Below are positions 36,819 through 47,690 of a DNA stretch of 64,000 nt, one piece after another (the stretch's first letter is position 1; each line of letters opens with the position of its first letter). The translations under genes and the position numbers were made by a program. The stretch comes from Diphasiastrum complanatum. Its lineage: Eukaryota > Streptophyta > Lycopodiopsida > Lycopodiales > Lycopodiaceae. Below the pieces are notes generated by a model that searched no databases, was not told the DNA's origin, and worked only from the letters and a program-made list of their open reading frames with translations. Where the stretch lies: positions 12,609,040 through 12,673,039 of the forward strand of contig CM055100.1 of the NCBI GenBank assembly GCA_029204225.1, written 5' to 3'.

Positions 36819-38394
36819 AAACCAGTTCTGTCCTTAGAACGAGTAACTAGGGAAGATCCAATTTGTATGCTTTTAACTCTTTCCCATAAATCATTATCCT
36901 CAATTTTACCAACCAACCTTAAAAAGCACTCAGAGATAAATGATTTCTCAATTGTTTATCTCTGATTCTGAGTATTCTTTTAGAGTCCAAAGTTACATTG
37001 AGCTATAAGTCCAAATGGATAAAATCTTCAATATATCTAATCATCATCATGATACACAGGATGAGCAGTCAACCAGAACTTGAAAATTAAGTTCAAAAGC
37101 TAACAAATCAATCATTTAACTTTACTTTTATCCTAAAAATCAATCCTTAGTCTGACTTCAATATCAAATAAGTACTTAGAGATGGACTAATTCTCAAATT
37201 ATATATCTTTGCACTGAAGTACTATATCAACCTTTAGAAGTATGCTAAGAGACAAATTTTCCTATTGGGCATGATTCATTCCAATCTAGTAACATCACCT
37301 TCATGTAACCTCAATTTACATGAATCTCTAGGTGAAATGTCACCATCCATTAGTAATCAATGAATTATCAAGCAATGGTATCAAGGGATTATATCACTTT
37401 CAACAGCAAGGACTTTAAGCTTCTAGAACAATTAACTTTAAGAGACTTCTACGTGTCTCACTTTTCACTAATTTTTTAGACATATAAGAATATCAAAGGC
37501 ACATAGATCCATGATGAGGCAGCTTAGAACTCCAAAAAATTTTGATACAGTAGTTTAAAGCAAAGCAAAATGCTAGAGATAAAACAAAGCTAAAACATGG
37601 ATCACAGAAGCAAATGTGTGTTGCACCTTCTTTGAGAACTCGCTACATAGTGTACATAGAACATCATCTGCCCTATAATTTAAGTAGCAAGCTAGCATAA
37701 GGTTGAGCAATACATGTCCTCCACCATTCTCTCTCCAATATGAACGTCCTTGAAGCATGCTCCACCATTTTCAACCATTAATAGTACTCAATAGCACACA
37801 TGATCTTGCTGCTTGTTGTTCAGCCATAAATCCATTGATGATTGGTAAGGATAATATAAGTTCGGCACAAAGCTTTGCACCAATGACTTAAATGCATGGA
37901 GTACCATGAGAACCAACAACTTTCACTTTCAACATGTGTATCTCATGCCCATGTTGTTCCTCAAAAAAAATTCTATTTTTGCAGGTGGACCATGTTTGAC
38001 AATCAATGTCATAGAGACTGAAGAGAGCTTTGAAGAATGACTCATGTTAAGAATGCATTACCTAATGTTCATCAACCTCTATGCAACATCAAAACTATCA
38101 TTCATAATCATTCATGGTTTTGTATAAGGTGCAATATTCAAAATGCTCCCCCAGATATGAAATCACGAATGAACTTGAAGAAAAAAAACGTTTCTAATTA
38201 CAAAGCCTTGCTAGCTTTCAGCCCTCAGCCGGATGAAGACATTCACGAAATCAAAGATCTGGAAACACGAAGCACAAAAAGTTTTGCGAACACAAAAGCC
38301 AAAGGAAATGAAGATGAACGGTTCACGAAAACAAAAGTCAAAACAGACGAAGATGAACGGTTCATGAACACGAAAGATTCACGAACGAGAATCT
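36819..38394. other. no gene certain; left flank of element H
   Basis: Should begin with the 3' internal end of the minus-strand D element, but no pol motif was seen. An open frame at 38037-38394 contains a 36-bp direct repeat (38307 and 38343, both with gaagatgaacggttca) and runs into the H LTR. Its coding status is unknown. The last bases, AATCT, are the target duplication of H. Confidence 0.35.
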
Positions 38395-39044
38395 TGTGAA
38401 AGATTCAACTAGTTTCATCACATTTTGCAATATTTTCATATTTGGCATATTGAGGCCAAAACTTGTTTTAGAATTAGAGGTTGACTTTTCAAAGTTCATT
38501 AGTCTAAATTTCATTTGAATAAACACTTTTTGAAAGTGTGGGAAAGATAGAATGCGAGTTTAAGTAGATTTAATTTGAATAAGTTGGATACATTGAATCT
38601 AGACCCAAAATTGGTAGGGTTAGCATTTTGGTGGGAAAGCCAAGTGGCCAAATAGGGTTTGGACCTGTTATAAAAGGATGTAACTCGTGGAGAGAGTCAT
38701 CTTCTCTCTTCTCTATCTCATTTCATGCTTATACATGGTTCTCTTGGGTTCTACTATACATTGGTGCACTATCTTGGTGATTGCTTGCAATTCTATGTGT
38801 AGAATGCTCTATATTTGCTATTTTTGGATTCACACATGTGAAATACAGTAGCTTGCTGGTTTTGTATGGACAGCAACAATACATAATCATTTCATTCAAG
38901 TTTGATCAAGTTCTATTAGTGTTTGCATCTCAAATTGTGTGTAGAAGCTGATTTTTCTACATTGGTGAAATTGGTAGTGTATTTCTCTTTTTAACCAAAG
39001 ATCATTCAAGTAGATTGGATCTTAAGGATCTGAAATCTTTCACA
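38395..39044 (+). repeat. 5' LTR of element H (650 bp)
   Basis: TGTGAAAG to CTTTCACA. The TATA-like ttataaaagg lies at 38668-38677 and the cacacatgtgaaatacagtag motif near 38827. It is 5 bp longer than the 3' LTR because of a cacat insertion near its start. Confidence 0.95.
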
Positions 39045-39057
39045 TGGTATCAGAGCT
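39045..39057 (+). promoter_or_regulatory. primer-binding site, element H
   Basis: TGGTATCAGAGCT abuts the 5' LTR. It is complementary to the initiator methionine tRNA 3' end. Confidence 0.92.
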
Positions 39058-39644
39058 TGTGTTTCAGGTTATGAAGGAGAAAATCAGATCTATCAATGAT
39101 TTGGTGAAGATATCAAGTCTAGAGCATGCTAGAGAGGATTCTACACCAAAATCAGATTTTTTGCTTTTGTAGATTGGATCTTTTGTAGATCAAAACACTA
39201 AATAGGTCAATATACTTGTTCAATTCCATTTTTTGAATTCACATGCTGGATTTGGCCGATTTTTGGATCATTGGTTCAGCCTAAGTGGTGGCTTATAGAT
39301 TGCATATCAAATTTTCAGCATTTGCATGTAGATTTGGAATAGTCAATTTTTTGTGATTTTGTCAAAACCCTAATTTTGATTGGATCTCTAGATAGTGAGG
39401 TTGCTGGACTTCATTTGAGTGTGTTTCAATCTTAGGAAGTGGCAAAAGTCATTAGATTGAGGATAGATCATAGGTTGATCAAGATTCCATGATTCTATGT
39501 GTTGATTTGCTTGGATAAGTGCCAGAAGAGAATTTGTGAGATAGTTTCAAATCTTGGTGATTTCTTTTGAAAGCATTTGTTGTTGTTCATAGGAGTGCTT
39601 TGTGCATTGAAACAGGTTGAAAGAGAATATCAGGTCATTGCTAC

Positions 39645-40329
39645 ATGGCAACCTCAATTGGAGTCATATTGGAAGCCAATGATAGGCTTATCTCAAGTAA
39701 CTATTCATTATGGAAAGTGAGAATGGAGTCACTTCTTGAGATGAATGATGTTTTGGATATTGTTGTAGGTTTGAAGGAGAGACCAACAACATAACAAGAT
39801 CAATTGAGGTATGACAAGAGGGCCAAGAAGGCTCTACACATGATAAAGATGAATGTTGCCAATGAACTTCTCAAGGAAGTTGGTAAGTGCACATCATCTT
39901 TGGAAGCTTGGAATTCATTGAAGAAGCTTTATGAATCCAAGTCTACTTCTAGAGTGTTGACTCTTAGAAGGCAAATCTTTTCTTGTTTGCAAAAGAATGA
40001 AGAAAGTCCAAGTAGTTTTGTTTTGAGAATGAAAGCATTGAATGATGAGTTAGCTTGCATAGATGAAAGCATTAAGGAAGGAGAACTTATTCAAGTGATA
40101 TTTAATGGCTTGTTGGATGCTCCTGCTAACATTGTTCAAAGTATTGCTATTCAAAAGACTTTGCCAAGTTTGATGGATCTTCAAGAGATCTTGATCAATG
40201 AGGAATATAGGCTTCAAGCAAGAGGTGGATCTACATCGACACTTCAAGAGGATGCTATGTTCACAAAGGGCAAATTCAAGGGCAAAAACAAAAAAGCAAG
40301 TGGTCTAAAGGGCAAGATCAAGTGGATGC
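39645..40329 (+). pseudogene. copia Gag, element H (5' part)
   Basis: Starts MATSIGVILEANDRLISSN at 39645. A C-to-T change makes a TAA stop at 39792-39794 (Gln in element G). Otherwise the UBN2-type Gag is open to the basic region GKNKKASGLKGKIKW, where element J is inserted. The CCHC knuckle continues at 46187. Confidence 0.92.
40325..40329 (+). repeat. target-site duplication of element J, left
   Basis: GATGC, repeated at 46182-46186. The reversed sequence of element G shows the uninterrupted site with a single gatgc. Confidence 0.97.
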
Positions 40330-40982
40330 TGTGAAAAATTGTCAACTAGTAGTATTTTCCTAACTTGAGATTTTGTAGGCCTATGGCCAAATAAAAGTTA
40401 GAGATAGGTTCATACATGTATGTAGAGGCCCAAAGTATGTGTACACTACTTTTGAGGTCACATTAATTAGAGGAGGTCGAGTGTGGAGCTCTTCTATTGG
40501 CTCATAATTTGGTGCATTCCTATTTGACCAAATTTCTAGGTAGATGGGTGAATCCTATTGGACCCCAATTTTAGCCTATCATAAGACAAGTGGCCAAGAG
40601 GCACTATGGCTGCTATAAATAGCCATCTCCACGAGTATGTACACATCTCATTTTCATTCTATTGAATGAATGTTATGCTCTTTGAAGATCCATCTTCTTC
40701 TCTCTCACTTTTTTGTTCATATCTTGCATTCTAGCCACTAGAATTGTGATTTCTTTGTTGCTATGGCTTCACACGTGTGAAATGCAGGTTGTAGGCTCTG
40801 AAGTACGGACAGGGACAGCAAGTTTCTGTTTGTGGAAGCTTATGATCAGATTTTGATGTTTAGTTGATGTTTAGTATGCTTAACATCACAATTTCTATCA
40901 TTTTTTCAATCTAGATGTGCATAACTTCCATGGCCAAGATCTTTATGAAACTTTAGCATCTTTTGGATCTGAGTTTTTCACA
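40330..40982 (+). repeat. 5' LTR of element J (653 bp)
   Basis: TGTGAAAAATTG to TTTTTCACA. The likely promoter TATA is tataaata at 40614-40621. A perfect palindrome TTCACACGTGTGAA lies at 40768-40781. Confidence 0.97.
40614..40621 (+). promoter_or_regulatory. TATA box in the J LTR
   Basis: TATAAATA within gctgctataaatagcc, about 285 bp into the LTR. The same site is at 45813-45820 in the 3' LTR. Confidence 0.7.
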
Positions 40983-40994
40983 TGGTATCAGAGC
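40983..40994 (+). promoter_or_regulatory. primer-binding site, element J
   Basis: TGGTATCAGAGC follows the 5' LTR directly (initiator tRNA-Met type). Confidence 0.95.
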
Positions 40995-41580
40995 ATTAGG
41001 CGGCCAAATGTGCAGGTTTTGCCAGATTTAGAAGAGATTTGTGGGCGAGTTTGCTTTTGTAGCATTCCAATCAAGTTTCTAGCTAAAAATCTTGTTGATT
41101 TATGTGTAGAAATTGGATCTTTGTGATCAAAACATCATTTGTATGCATTTCAATTGAAGTAGGGCGAATTCCCTCTGTACTTATCAGAATAAGGAGACAA
41201 AATTTGTTTTGGAAAGAGGGAGATGCAAGATCCAACAAGATCCTATTAGTTTTCCATTCTAGCATATAGTTTTTTGATTCAATTTCTTGCTTCTTCATGT
41301 CAAAAACTTCAAAATTGATGTAACCCTCTGATTTTCAGTTTGCTGAATGATTCAAGAGTGTATTTCAATCTTAGGAGTGAGGGAAAAGCAAGTATATTGA
41401 GGTTTGGTCTTGGTTTGATCAAGAAATCATAAAACTAGTGGCTAAATTTGAGGAAAAGAGAGAAAAAGTAAGGTTTTAGGTTCCAAATCTTTGTGATTTC
41501 TTCTTGTGTTTCATTTGTTGATTCAAGAGAGTGCTTAGTGCATTGGAACAGGTCAAAGATCAGAGATCAATCATTGCAAC
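40995..41580 (+). other. leader of element J
   Basis: About 590 bp of untranslated leader between primer site and gag. No open frame of note; it presumably holds the packaging signal (inference). Confidence 0.7.
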
Positions 41581-44493
41581 ATGGCTACAAATGGAGGCTA
41601 CATGTTGGAAAGCAATGATAGGCTTACCTCCCTCAACTATTCTACTTGGAAAGTAAGGATGGAGTCTTTGCTTGAGATGAATGAGTTGATGGATATTGTT
41701 GTAGGTGTGGAGGAGAGACCTTTGGCACCTCAAGAACAATTGAGGTATGACAAGAGGGCAAAGAAAGCCCTTCACATGATCAAGATGAATGTGACAAATG
41801 AGCTTATCAAAGAGGTTGGTAAGTGCACATCATCTAGTGAAGCTTGGGAAGCCTTGAAGAAGGTTTATGAATCCAAGTCTACTTCTAGAGTGTTGACTTT
41901 AAGAAGGCAAATCTTTTCTTGTATGCAAAAGAAGAGTGAGAATGGACATGCTTTTGTTTTGAGAGTTAAAGCATTGAATGATGAGTTAGCATGCATTAAT
42001 GATGGCATAAATAATGAGGAGCTTGTTCAAGTGATTCTCAATGGCTTGTTGGATGATCATGCTAATCTTGTTCAAAGTTATGCTATCCAAAAATGTTTAC
42101 CAAGTGTTGGAGACTTGCAAGAGGTCTTGTTGGCTGAAGAATTCAGGTTGCAAGCAAGAGTGGGAGCATCTTCTACATCTCAAGGAGGAGAAGAGGAGGC
42201 AATGTTCTCTAAAGGCAAGTTCAAGGGCAAAGGTAAAAGCAATTGGTCTAAAGGGCAAGACCAAGGTGAGCACTCTACTTTTGGCAAAAAGAAGGATAGA
42301 TCTAAGCTAAAATGTTTCTATTGTGGAGTCAAAGGGCATTTTGCTAGTGATTGTTTCAAGAAAAAGAGGGATCAAGGGGAAAAGCAAACCAATCTAACTA
42401 TTGATGAGGGTGGGGATGAGCTTCTTTCAAATGATGCTTTTGTTATGTCATCTTGCTTGTTGGCTAATCATGGAGACATTGATCCTTGGTGGATTGATAG
42501 TGGAGCCACTTCTCATATGACATATCATAAAGAGTATTTTTCATCTTTAATGGCATTTGATGGTGATAGGAAGGTAATCTATACCGCAAATGATGGTGAG
42601 TGTACAATCAAGGGGATTGGCACAATTCCTATTTCACTTTCTACAAATAGGAATATAGAATTGAAAGATGTTTTGCTCATTCCATCCATTACCAAGAACT
42701 TACTTAGTGTAAGCCAAATGCTTGACAAAGGATTCAAAGTTGAGTTTGATGGTGATGCTTGCTTGATCAAAAAGGGGTGTAGTATCATTGCAAAAGGGAA
42801 AAGGCAAGGGAAATTGTTCAAGCTTGATGCATGTGTTGTTGCTAACCAAGTTGGATGCATGGCAAATGAACAAATGTCAATTCAAGAGGTATGGCATAAA
42901 AGGATGGGACATCTCAACTACAAGGCCTTGGAGGTAATAGCCAAAAAGGAGGTAGTAAGGGGACTTCCCAAGTCTCTTACTTGCTTGAATCATGTTTGTG
43001 AAGAATGTGCTTTGTCTAAATCACATAGATTGCCATATACTAGATCTATATCTAGATCTAAGATGCCTTTTTCTCTCTTGCATTCGGATATTCATGGTGT
43101 TACTACAATTAGCAATGGAGGTGCTAAGATGTATGTAACTTTCATTGATGATTTTAGTAGATTTTGTTGGGTTTATCTACTAAAGAGCAAGGATGAGGTG
43201 TTTGATGTGTTTGTCAAGTTCAAAGTTGCTATTGAGACTCAATTTACAACCAAAATCAAATGCTTGAGGAGCGACAATGGTGGTGAATACATTTCTAACA
43301 AATTCAAAGCCTTTTGCGATGAGCATGGGATCAAGAGGGAGTACACATGTCCAAGAACACCACAACAAAATGGAGTGGCCGAGAGGAAGAATAGAACCTT
43401 GTGTGAGAGTGCAAAGGCAATGAGATTGAATGCTAATCTTCCTAAACCTTTTTGGAGTGATGCTTTGTTGTGTGCAAATTTCCTATGCAATAGATGGCCA
43501 AGTGTTGTATTGGAAGGAAAAACCCCTTTTGAAGCTTTGTTTGGTACGAAGCCTAATGTCAAGTTTCTAAGAACTTTTGGATGCATTTGCTACTTCAACA
43601 TTACTCTTGATGATAGAACTAAGGAGGATCCATCTTCAAGAAAGGGCATTTTTGTTGGTTATAGTGAAGTAAGCAAAGCATATAGGATTTATGTTCCTTC
43701 AATCAAGAAAGTGTTCACAAGTAGGGATGTCATTTTTGATGAAAGTAACATTCCAAAAGTTGTTTCAAGTGATGATGGTGTTGTTGCAACTAATGTGCTT
43801 GATGACAATGGAGTTGATGACACATTGGATGTGGATGTTGAAGAAGCCTCTTCAAGTCAAATTCCAAGGAGAACTCCAAGGCATAAAGTGAAACCCTCAA
43901 GGCTCACTTATGATGGCAAAGGTAAGCAAGTGGTGGATGGATCCAACTATGCTTTCCTAACTTCTTTTGATGTACCTTCATGTGTAGATGAAGCAAGGCA
44001 AAAAGAGGAATGGATCCAAGCAATGGATCTTGAGTTTGAAGCACTTATGAAGAACAACACATGGAGATTGGTGGAGCTTCCAAAGGGCAAAAGTGCAATT
44101 GGATGCAAATGGATCTTCAAGGTAAAGACAAATCAAGATGGATCTATCAACAAGTTCAAGGCAAGGTTGGTGGCTAAAGGTTATGCTCAAGAGCATGGCA
44201 TTGACTATGAGGAAACCTTTGCACCCGTGGCAAAGATGGTGAGCATAAGAGTAATCATTTCCCTTGCAACTCTTTATGGATGGGATCTTTGGCAATTAGA
44301 CATTTCTAATGCTTTCTTGAATGGTGATCTTGAAGAGGAAGTCTACATGGAGCAACCCGAGAGCTATGTTTCTCATAGCAAGCCTAATCATGTGTGTTTT
44401 CTACAAAAAAAAGTTTGTATGGTCTTAAGCAAGCACCAAGGAGTTGGTATGCTAGGCTTAACTCTTTTCTACTTTCTCAAAACTTCACTATGA
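41581..44493 (+). CDS. Gag-protease-integrase-RT polyprotein, element J (part 1)
   Basis: 970-codon open frame starting MATNGGYMLESNDRL, the conserved copia Gag start. UBN2-type Gag covers about 1-210. The CCHC knuckle is C245, C248, H253, C258, and protease D306-S-G. The integrase zinc finger is H439, H444, C473, C476, and the catalytic triad D503, D565, E601 has exactly 35 residues between the last two. SRDVIFDE marks the integrase tail. RT begins around 840 (GCKWIFKVKTNQDG) with its first catalytic Asp at 907 (QLDISNAFL). About 28 codons before the end the frame leaves RT at an A8 run (44405-44412), and the last residues are out of frame. All visible catalytic residues are present. Confidence 0.95.
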   Translation: MATNGGYMLESNDRLTSLNYSTWKVRMESLLEMNELMDIVVGVEERPLAPQEQLRYDKRAKKALHMIKMNVTNELIKEVGKCTSSSEAWEALKKVYESKSTSRVLTLRRQIFSCMQKKSENGHAFVLRVKALNDELACINDGINNEELVQVILNGLLDDHANLVQSYAIQKCLPSVGDLQEVLLAEEFRLQARVGASSTSQGGEEEAMFSKGKFKGKGKSNWSKGQDQGEHSTFGKKKDRSKLKCFYCGVKGHFASDCFKKKRDQGEKQTNLTIDEGGDELLSNDAFVMSSCLLANHGDIDPWWIDSGATSHMTYHKEYFSSLMAFDGDRKVIYTANDGECTIKGIGTIPISLSTNRNIELKDVLLIPSITKNLLSVSQMLDKGFKVEFDGDACLIKKGCSIIAKGKRQGKLFKLDACVVANQVGCMANEQMSIQEVWHKRMGHLNYKALEVIAKKEVVRGLPKSLTCLNHVCEECALSKSHRLPYTRSISRSKMPFSLLHSDIHGVTTISNGGAKMYVTFIDDFSRFCWVYLLKSKDEVFDVFVKFKVAIETQFTTKIKCLRSDNGGEYISNKFKAFCDEHGIKREYTCPRTPQQNGVAERKNRTLCESAKAMRLNANLPKPFWSDALLCANFLCNRWPSVVLEGKTPFEALFGTKPNVKFLRTFGCICYFNITLDDRTKEDPSSRKGIFVGYSEVSKAYRIYVPSIKKVFTSRDVIFDESNIPKVVSSDDGVVATNVLDDNGVDDTLDVDVEEASSSQIPRRTPRHKVKPSRLTYDGKGKQVVDGSNYAFLTSFDVPSCVDEARQKEEWIQAMDLEFEALMKNNTWRLVELPKGKSAIGCKWIFKVKTNQDGSINKFKARLVAKGYAQEHGIDYEETFAPVAKMVSIRVIISLATLYGWDLWQLDISNAFLNGDLEEEVYMEQPESYVSHSKPNHVCFLQKKVCMVLSKHQGVGMLGLTLFYFLKTSL

Positions 44494-45533
44494 GTGAGTA
44501 TGATCATTCACTTTACTTTAGAATTAGTGCTAATGATGTTACAATCCTTCTAATTTATGTGGATGACATTATTTTAAGTGGAGGGAACAAGGAAGATATA
44601 GAAGATATCAAGAAAGCACTAAAAAAGGAATTTGAAGTGCATGATCTTGGTCTTTTGAGCTATATCTTAGGAATAGAAGTAATTAGAACTTCTCAAATCA
44701 CTTTTATTTCACAAGAGAAGTATGCTATTTCTATTCTCAATAGATTTCATATGGTAGATGCAAATCCTATTGATACACCTATGGAATCACATGTAAAGCT
44801 AACTATAAGAGGTAATGAAAGATCCTTCGAGGACATTACTCTCTATAGGAAGCTAATAGGTTCTCTTATATATCTAACCATCACAAGACCTGATTTATCT
44901 TATTGTGTTGGTAGATTAAGCCAATTCATGCAAGATCCTAGCATAGAACATTGGAAACTAGGAAAGAGGATCTTGAGATACATCTCGGGAACAAAAGATT
45001 TTGGCATTGTTTATAGAGGCTCATCACCTAACTTATTTGGTTTTTCAGATTCAGATTTTGCAGGAGACCTTATGGATAGAAAATCCATAAATGCACATGC
45101 TATTTTCATAGGTGATGGAGCTATCTCATGGATGTCGAAGAAACAAGCAACTATATCACTTTCTTCTAGTGAGGCCGAGTACAAAGCTTTGACATCATGC
45201 ACAAAGGAGATGGTGTGGATCAAGAGGATGATTATGGAGCTTCATTTGCTGGATTTTTCAGAGAGTCCAATCATCTTTTGTGACAACCTTTCAGCCCAAA
45301 GTCTAGCAAGCAATCCGGTTTTCCATGCAAGGAGCAAACATATCGAGGTGGCTTACCATTTTGTGAGAGAACAAGTGTTGGCAAAAGAGATCAAGCTTGA
45401 ACATGTCCCATCAAAGGAATGTGTGGCTGATATCTTTACCAAAGCATTGGGAAAGGACTTATTTTTCAAGCATAGAACAAGTCTTGGTGTACTTTCTAAA
45501 TCTATGCTAAAACTAGTTGAAGAGGGAGTGTGA
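44394..45533 (+). CDS. RT-RNase H polyprotein, element J (part 2, -1 frame)
   Basis: Continues the polyprotein in the -1 frame after the A8 run; it overlaps part 1 by 100 nt and the nominal ATG is not a real start. RT resumes with KSLYGLKQAPRSWY, the catalytic YVDD is at 55-58, and RPDLSY follows. RNase H holds D219 (FSDSDFAGD), E260 (SSSEAEY), D297 (FCDNLSAQ) and D346 (ADIFTKALG). It ends just into the 3' LTR. Copia elements normally have one frame here, so the break is most simply a 1-nt indel in a homopolymer, or a sequencing error. A -1 slip on A AAA AAA is possible but unsupported. Confidence 0.92.
   Translation: MFSTKKSLYGLKQAPRSWYARLNSFLLSQNFTMSEYDHSLYFRISANDVTILLIYVDDIILSGGNKEDIEDIKKALKKEFEVHDLGLLSYILGIEVIRTSQITFISQEKYAISILNRFHMVDANPIDTPMESHVKLTIRGNERSFEDITLYRKLIGSLIYLTITRPDLSYCVGRLSQFMQDPSIEHWKLGKRILRYISGTKDFGIVYRGSSPNLFGFSDSDFAGDLMDRKSINAHAIFIGDGAISWMSKKQATISLSSSEAEYKALTSCTKEMVWIKRMIMELHLLDFSESPIIFCDNLSAQSLASNPVFHARSKHIEVAYHFVREQVLAKEIKLEHVPSKECVADIFTKALGKDLFFKHRTSLGVLSKSMLKLVEEGV
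45516..45528 (+). promoter_or_regulatory. polypurine tract, element J
   Basis: gaagagggag ends directly before the 3' LTR. The same tract is used by G, H and the fragment at 14148-14320. Confidence 0.9.
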
Positions 45534-46181
45534 AAAATTGTCAACTAGTAGTATTTTCCTAACTTGAGATTTTGTAGGCCTATGGCCAAATAAAAGTTAG
45601 AGATAGGTTCATACATGTATGTAGAGGCCCAAAGTATGTGTACACTACTTTTGAGGTCACATTAATTAGAGGAGGTCGAGTGTGGAGCTCTTCTATTGGC
45701 TCATAATTTGGTGCATTCCTATTTGACCAAATTTCTAGGTAGATGGGTGAATCCTATTGGACCCCAATTTTAGCCTATCATAAGACAAGTGGCCAAGAGG
45801 CACTATGGCTGCTATAAATAGCCATCTCCACGAGTATGTACACATCTCATTTTCATTCTATTGAATGAATGTTATGCTCTTTGAAGATCCATCTTCTTCT
45901 CTCTCACTTTTTTGTTCATATCTTGCATTCTAGCCACTAGAATTGTGATTTCTTTGTTGCTATGGCTTCACACGTGTGAAATGCAGGTTGTAGGCTCTGA
46001 AGTACGGACAGGGACAGCAAGTTTCTGTTTGTGGAAGCTTATGATCAGATTTTGATGTTTAGTTGATGTTTAGTATGCTTAACATCACAATTTCTATCAT
46101 TTTTTCAATCTAGATGTGCATAACTTCCATGGCCAAGATCTTTATGAAACTTTAGCATCTTTTGGATCTGAGTTTTTCACA
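45529..46181 (+). repeat. 3' LTR of element J (653 bp)
   Basis: Same length as the 5' LTR and no difference found by eye. It is followed by the second GATGC target copy. Confidence 0.97.
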
Positions 46182-46186
46182 GATGC

Positions 46187-46715
46187 TTCTTCAAGTGGCA
46201 AAAAGAAGGATAGATCAAATCTCAAGTGCTTCTATTGTGGCATCAAAGGACACTTTGCAAGTGAGTGCTACAAGAAGAAGAGAGATCAAGGAGACAAGCA
46301 AGGTAATCTTACTCTTGATGAGGATGGTTTGGATGTGCAAGATGCAAATGATGATGCTTTTGTGATGTCTTCATGTATGCTTGCTAATGATGGAGATCTA
46401 GATCCTTGGTGGATTGATAGTGGAGCAAGATCACACATGACCTTTCACAAAGAGTAGTTCACTTCTCTGTCGGCATATGGAGGTGACAAGAAGGTGATCT
46501 ACACGGCCAATGATGGTGAGTGTGCAATCAAAGGGATTGGCACAGTTCTTATTTCTCTCTCTACAAATAGGAATGCTCATTTGGAGTATGTCTTGTTTAT
46601 TTCATCTATTACCAAGAATTTGCTTAGTGTGAGTCAAATGGTAAGTAAGGCCCTCAAGGTGGAGTCTGATGGAGATGCTTGTTTGATCAAAAGGAAGGAT
46701 GTCTTGATTAAAAGG
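46187..46715 (+). pseudogene. copia CCHC knuckle and protease, element H
   Basis: Resumes after the J insertion with the CCHC knuckle (CFYCGIKGHFASEC). The protease reads WWIDSGARSHMTF, where Ser after DSGA is Arg. A TAG at 46455-46457 follows HKE, then the frame continues with VIYTANDGECAIKGIG and SITKNLLSVSQM. A stop/frameshift near 46716 leads to integrase. Confidence 0.9.
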
Positions 46716-47690
46716 TAAAAGGCAAGGGAAGTTGTTCAAGCTTGATGCTTGTGTTATTTCTAACCAAGTTGGATGTGTTGCAAGGGAGCAAATTTCTATT
46801 CAAGAGGTTTGGCACAAAAGGATGGGACACCTCAACTTCAAGTCATTGGAGGTAATGGCAAGGAAGAGGGTTGTGATTGGTCTTCCAAGTTCCTTAAGTA
46901 ATGACTAGCATGTTTGTGAGTCTTGTGCTTTGTCTTAAGTCACATAGACTACCTTATACTAGATCTATTTCTAGATCTACAAAGCCTTTTCAACTTGTAC
47001 ATTCGGATATTCATGGATTTACTACAATTAGCAATAGTGGAGCTAAGATGTATGTAACATTCATTGATGATTTTAGTAGATTTTGTTGGATCTATCTACT
47101 AAAGAGAAAGGATGGTGTATGATGTCTTTGTCAAGTTCAAGAATGCAAGGGAGAACCAATTCTCCACAAAGATCAAGTGCTTGAGAGGTGACAATGGTGG
47201 TGAGTACATATCTAACAAGTTCAAGGCCTTTTGTGATGAGCATGGGATCAAGAAGGAGTATACAACATCAAGGACTCCACAACAAAATGGAGTGGCTGAA
47301 AGGAAGAATAGGACTTTATGTGTGCTAAAGCTATGAGGTTAAGTGCTAATCTTGACAAACCATTTTGAGATCAAGCTTTGTTGTGTGCCAATTTCTTGTG
47401 CAATAGGTGGCCGAGTGCTATTTTGGATGGAAGGACACCTTTTGAGATGCTATTTAAGAGGAGGACGAGTGTCAACTTTCTAAGAACCTTTGGATGCACA
47501 TGCTATGTCAACATTACTCTTGATGATAGGACCAAGGAGGATCCATCTTCAAGAAGAGGTATTTTTGTTGGATATAATGAGGTGAGTAAAGCCTACAAGG
47601 TTTACATTCCTTCTACTAACAAAGTGATTGTTGGTAGAGATGTCATTTTTTATGAGGGAAACATTCCAAAGTGTCTGCAAGCATGATTGA
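46716..47690 (+). pseudogene. copia integrase, element H
   Basis: Zinc finger (VWHKRMGHLN, CESCAL with a stop between), first Asp (VHSDIHGF), second Asp (LRGDNGGEYISNKF) and Glu (PQQNGVAERKNRTLC) are all present. They are broken by stops near 46907 and 46937 and frameshifts near 47111 and 47325. The tail reads LRTFGCTCYVNITLDD, GIFVGYNEVSKAYKV and VGRDVIFYEGNIP. Another frameshift near 47670 enters the linker. The motif set is complete but the reading frame is not. Confidence 0.9.

Larger units (their letters stand above)
40330..46181 (+). mobile_element. copia element J, full-length and young
   Basis: 5852 bp with two 653-bp LTRs that I find identical by eye. It has a GATGC target duplication, primer site, leader, a full gag-protease-integrase-RT-RNase H coding region and a polypurine tract. 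Nested inside the gag of element H. The only lesion seen is a one-base length change in an A run at the RT start. Confidence 0.97.

Noticed and set aside
43239-43586. Long open frames on the strand opposite to the J polyprotein and other copia genes
   Set aside because: They mirror conserved copia codons in antisense and show no family motif.
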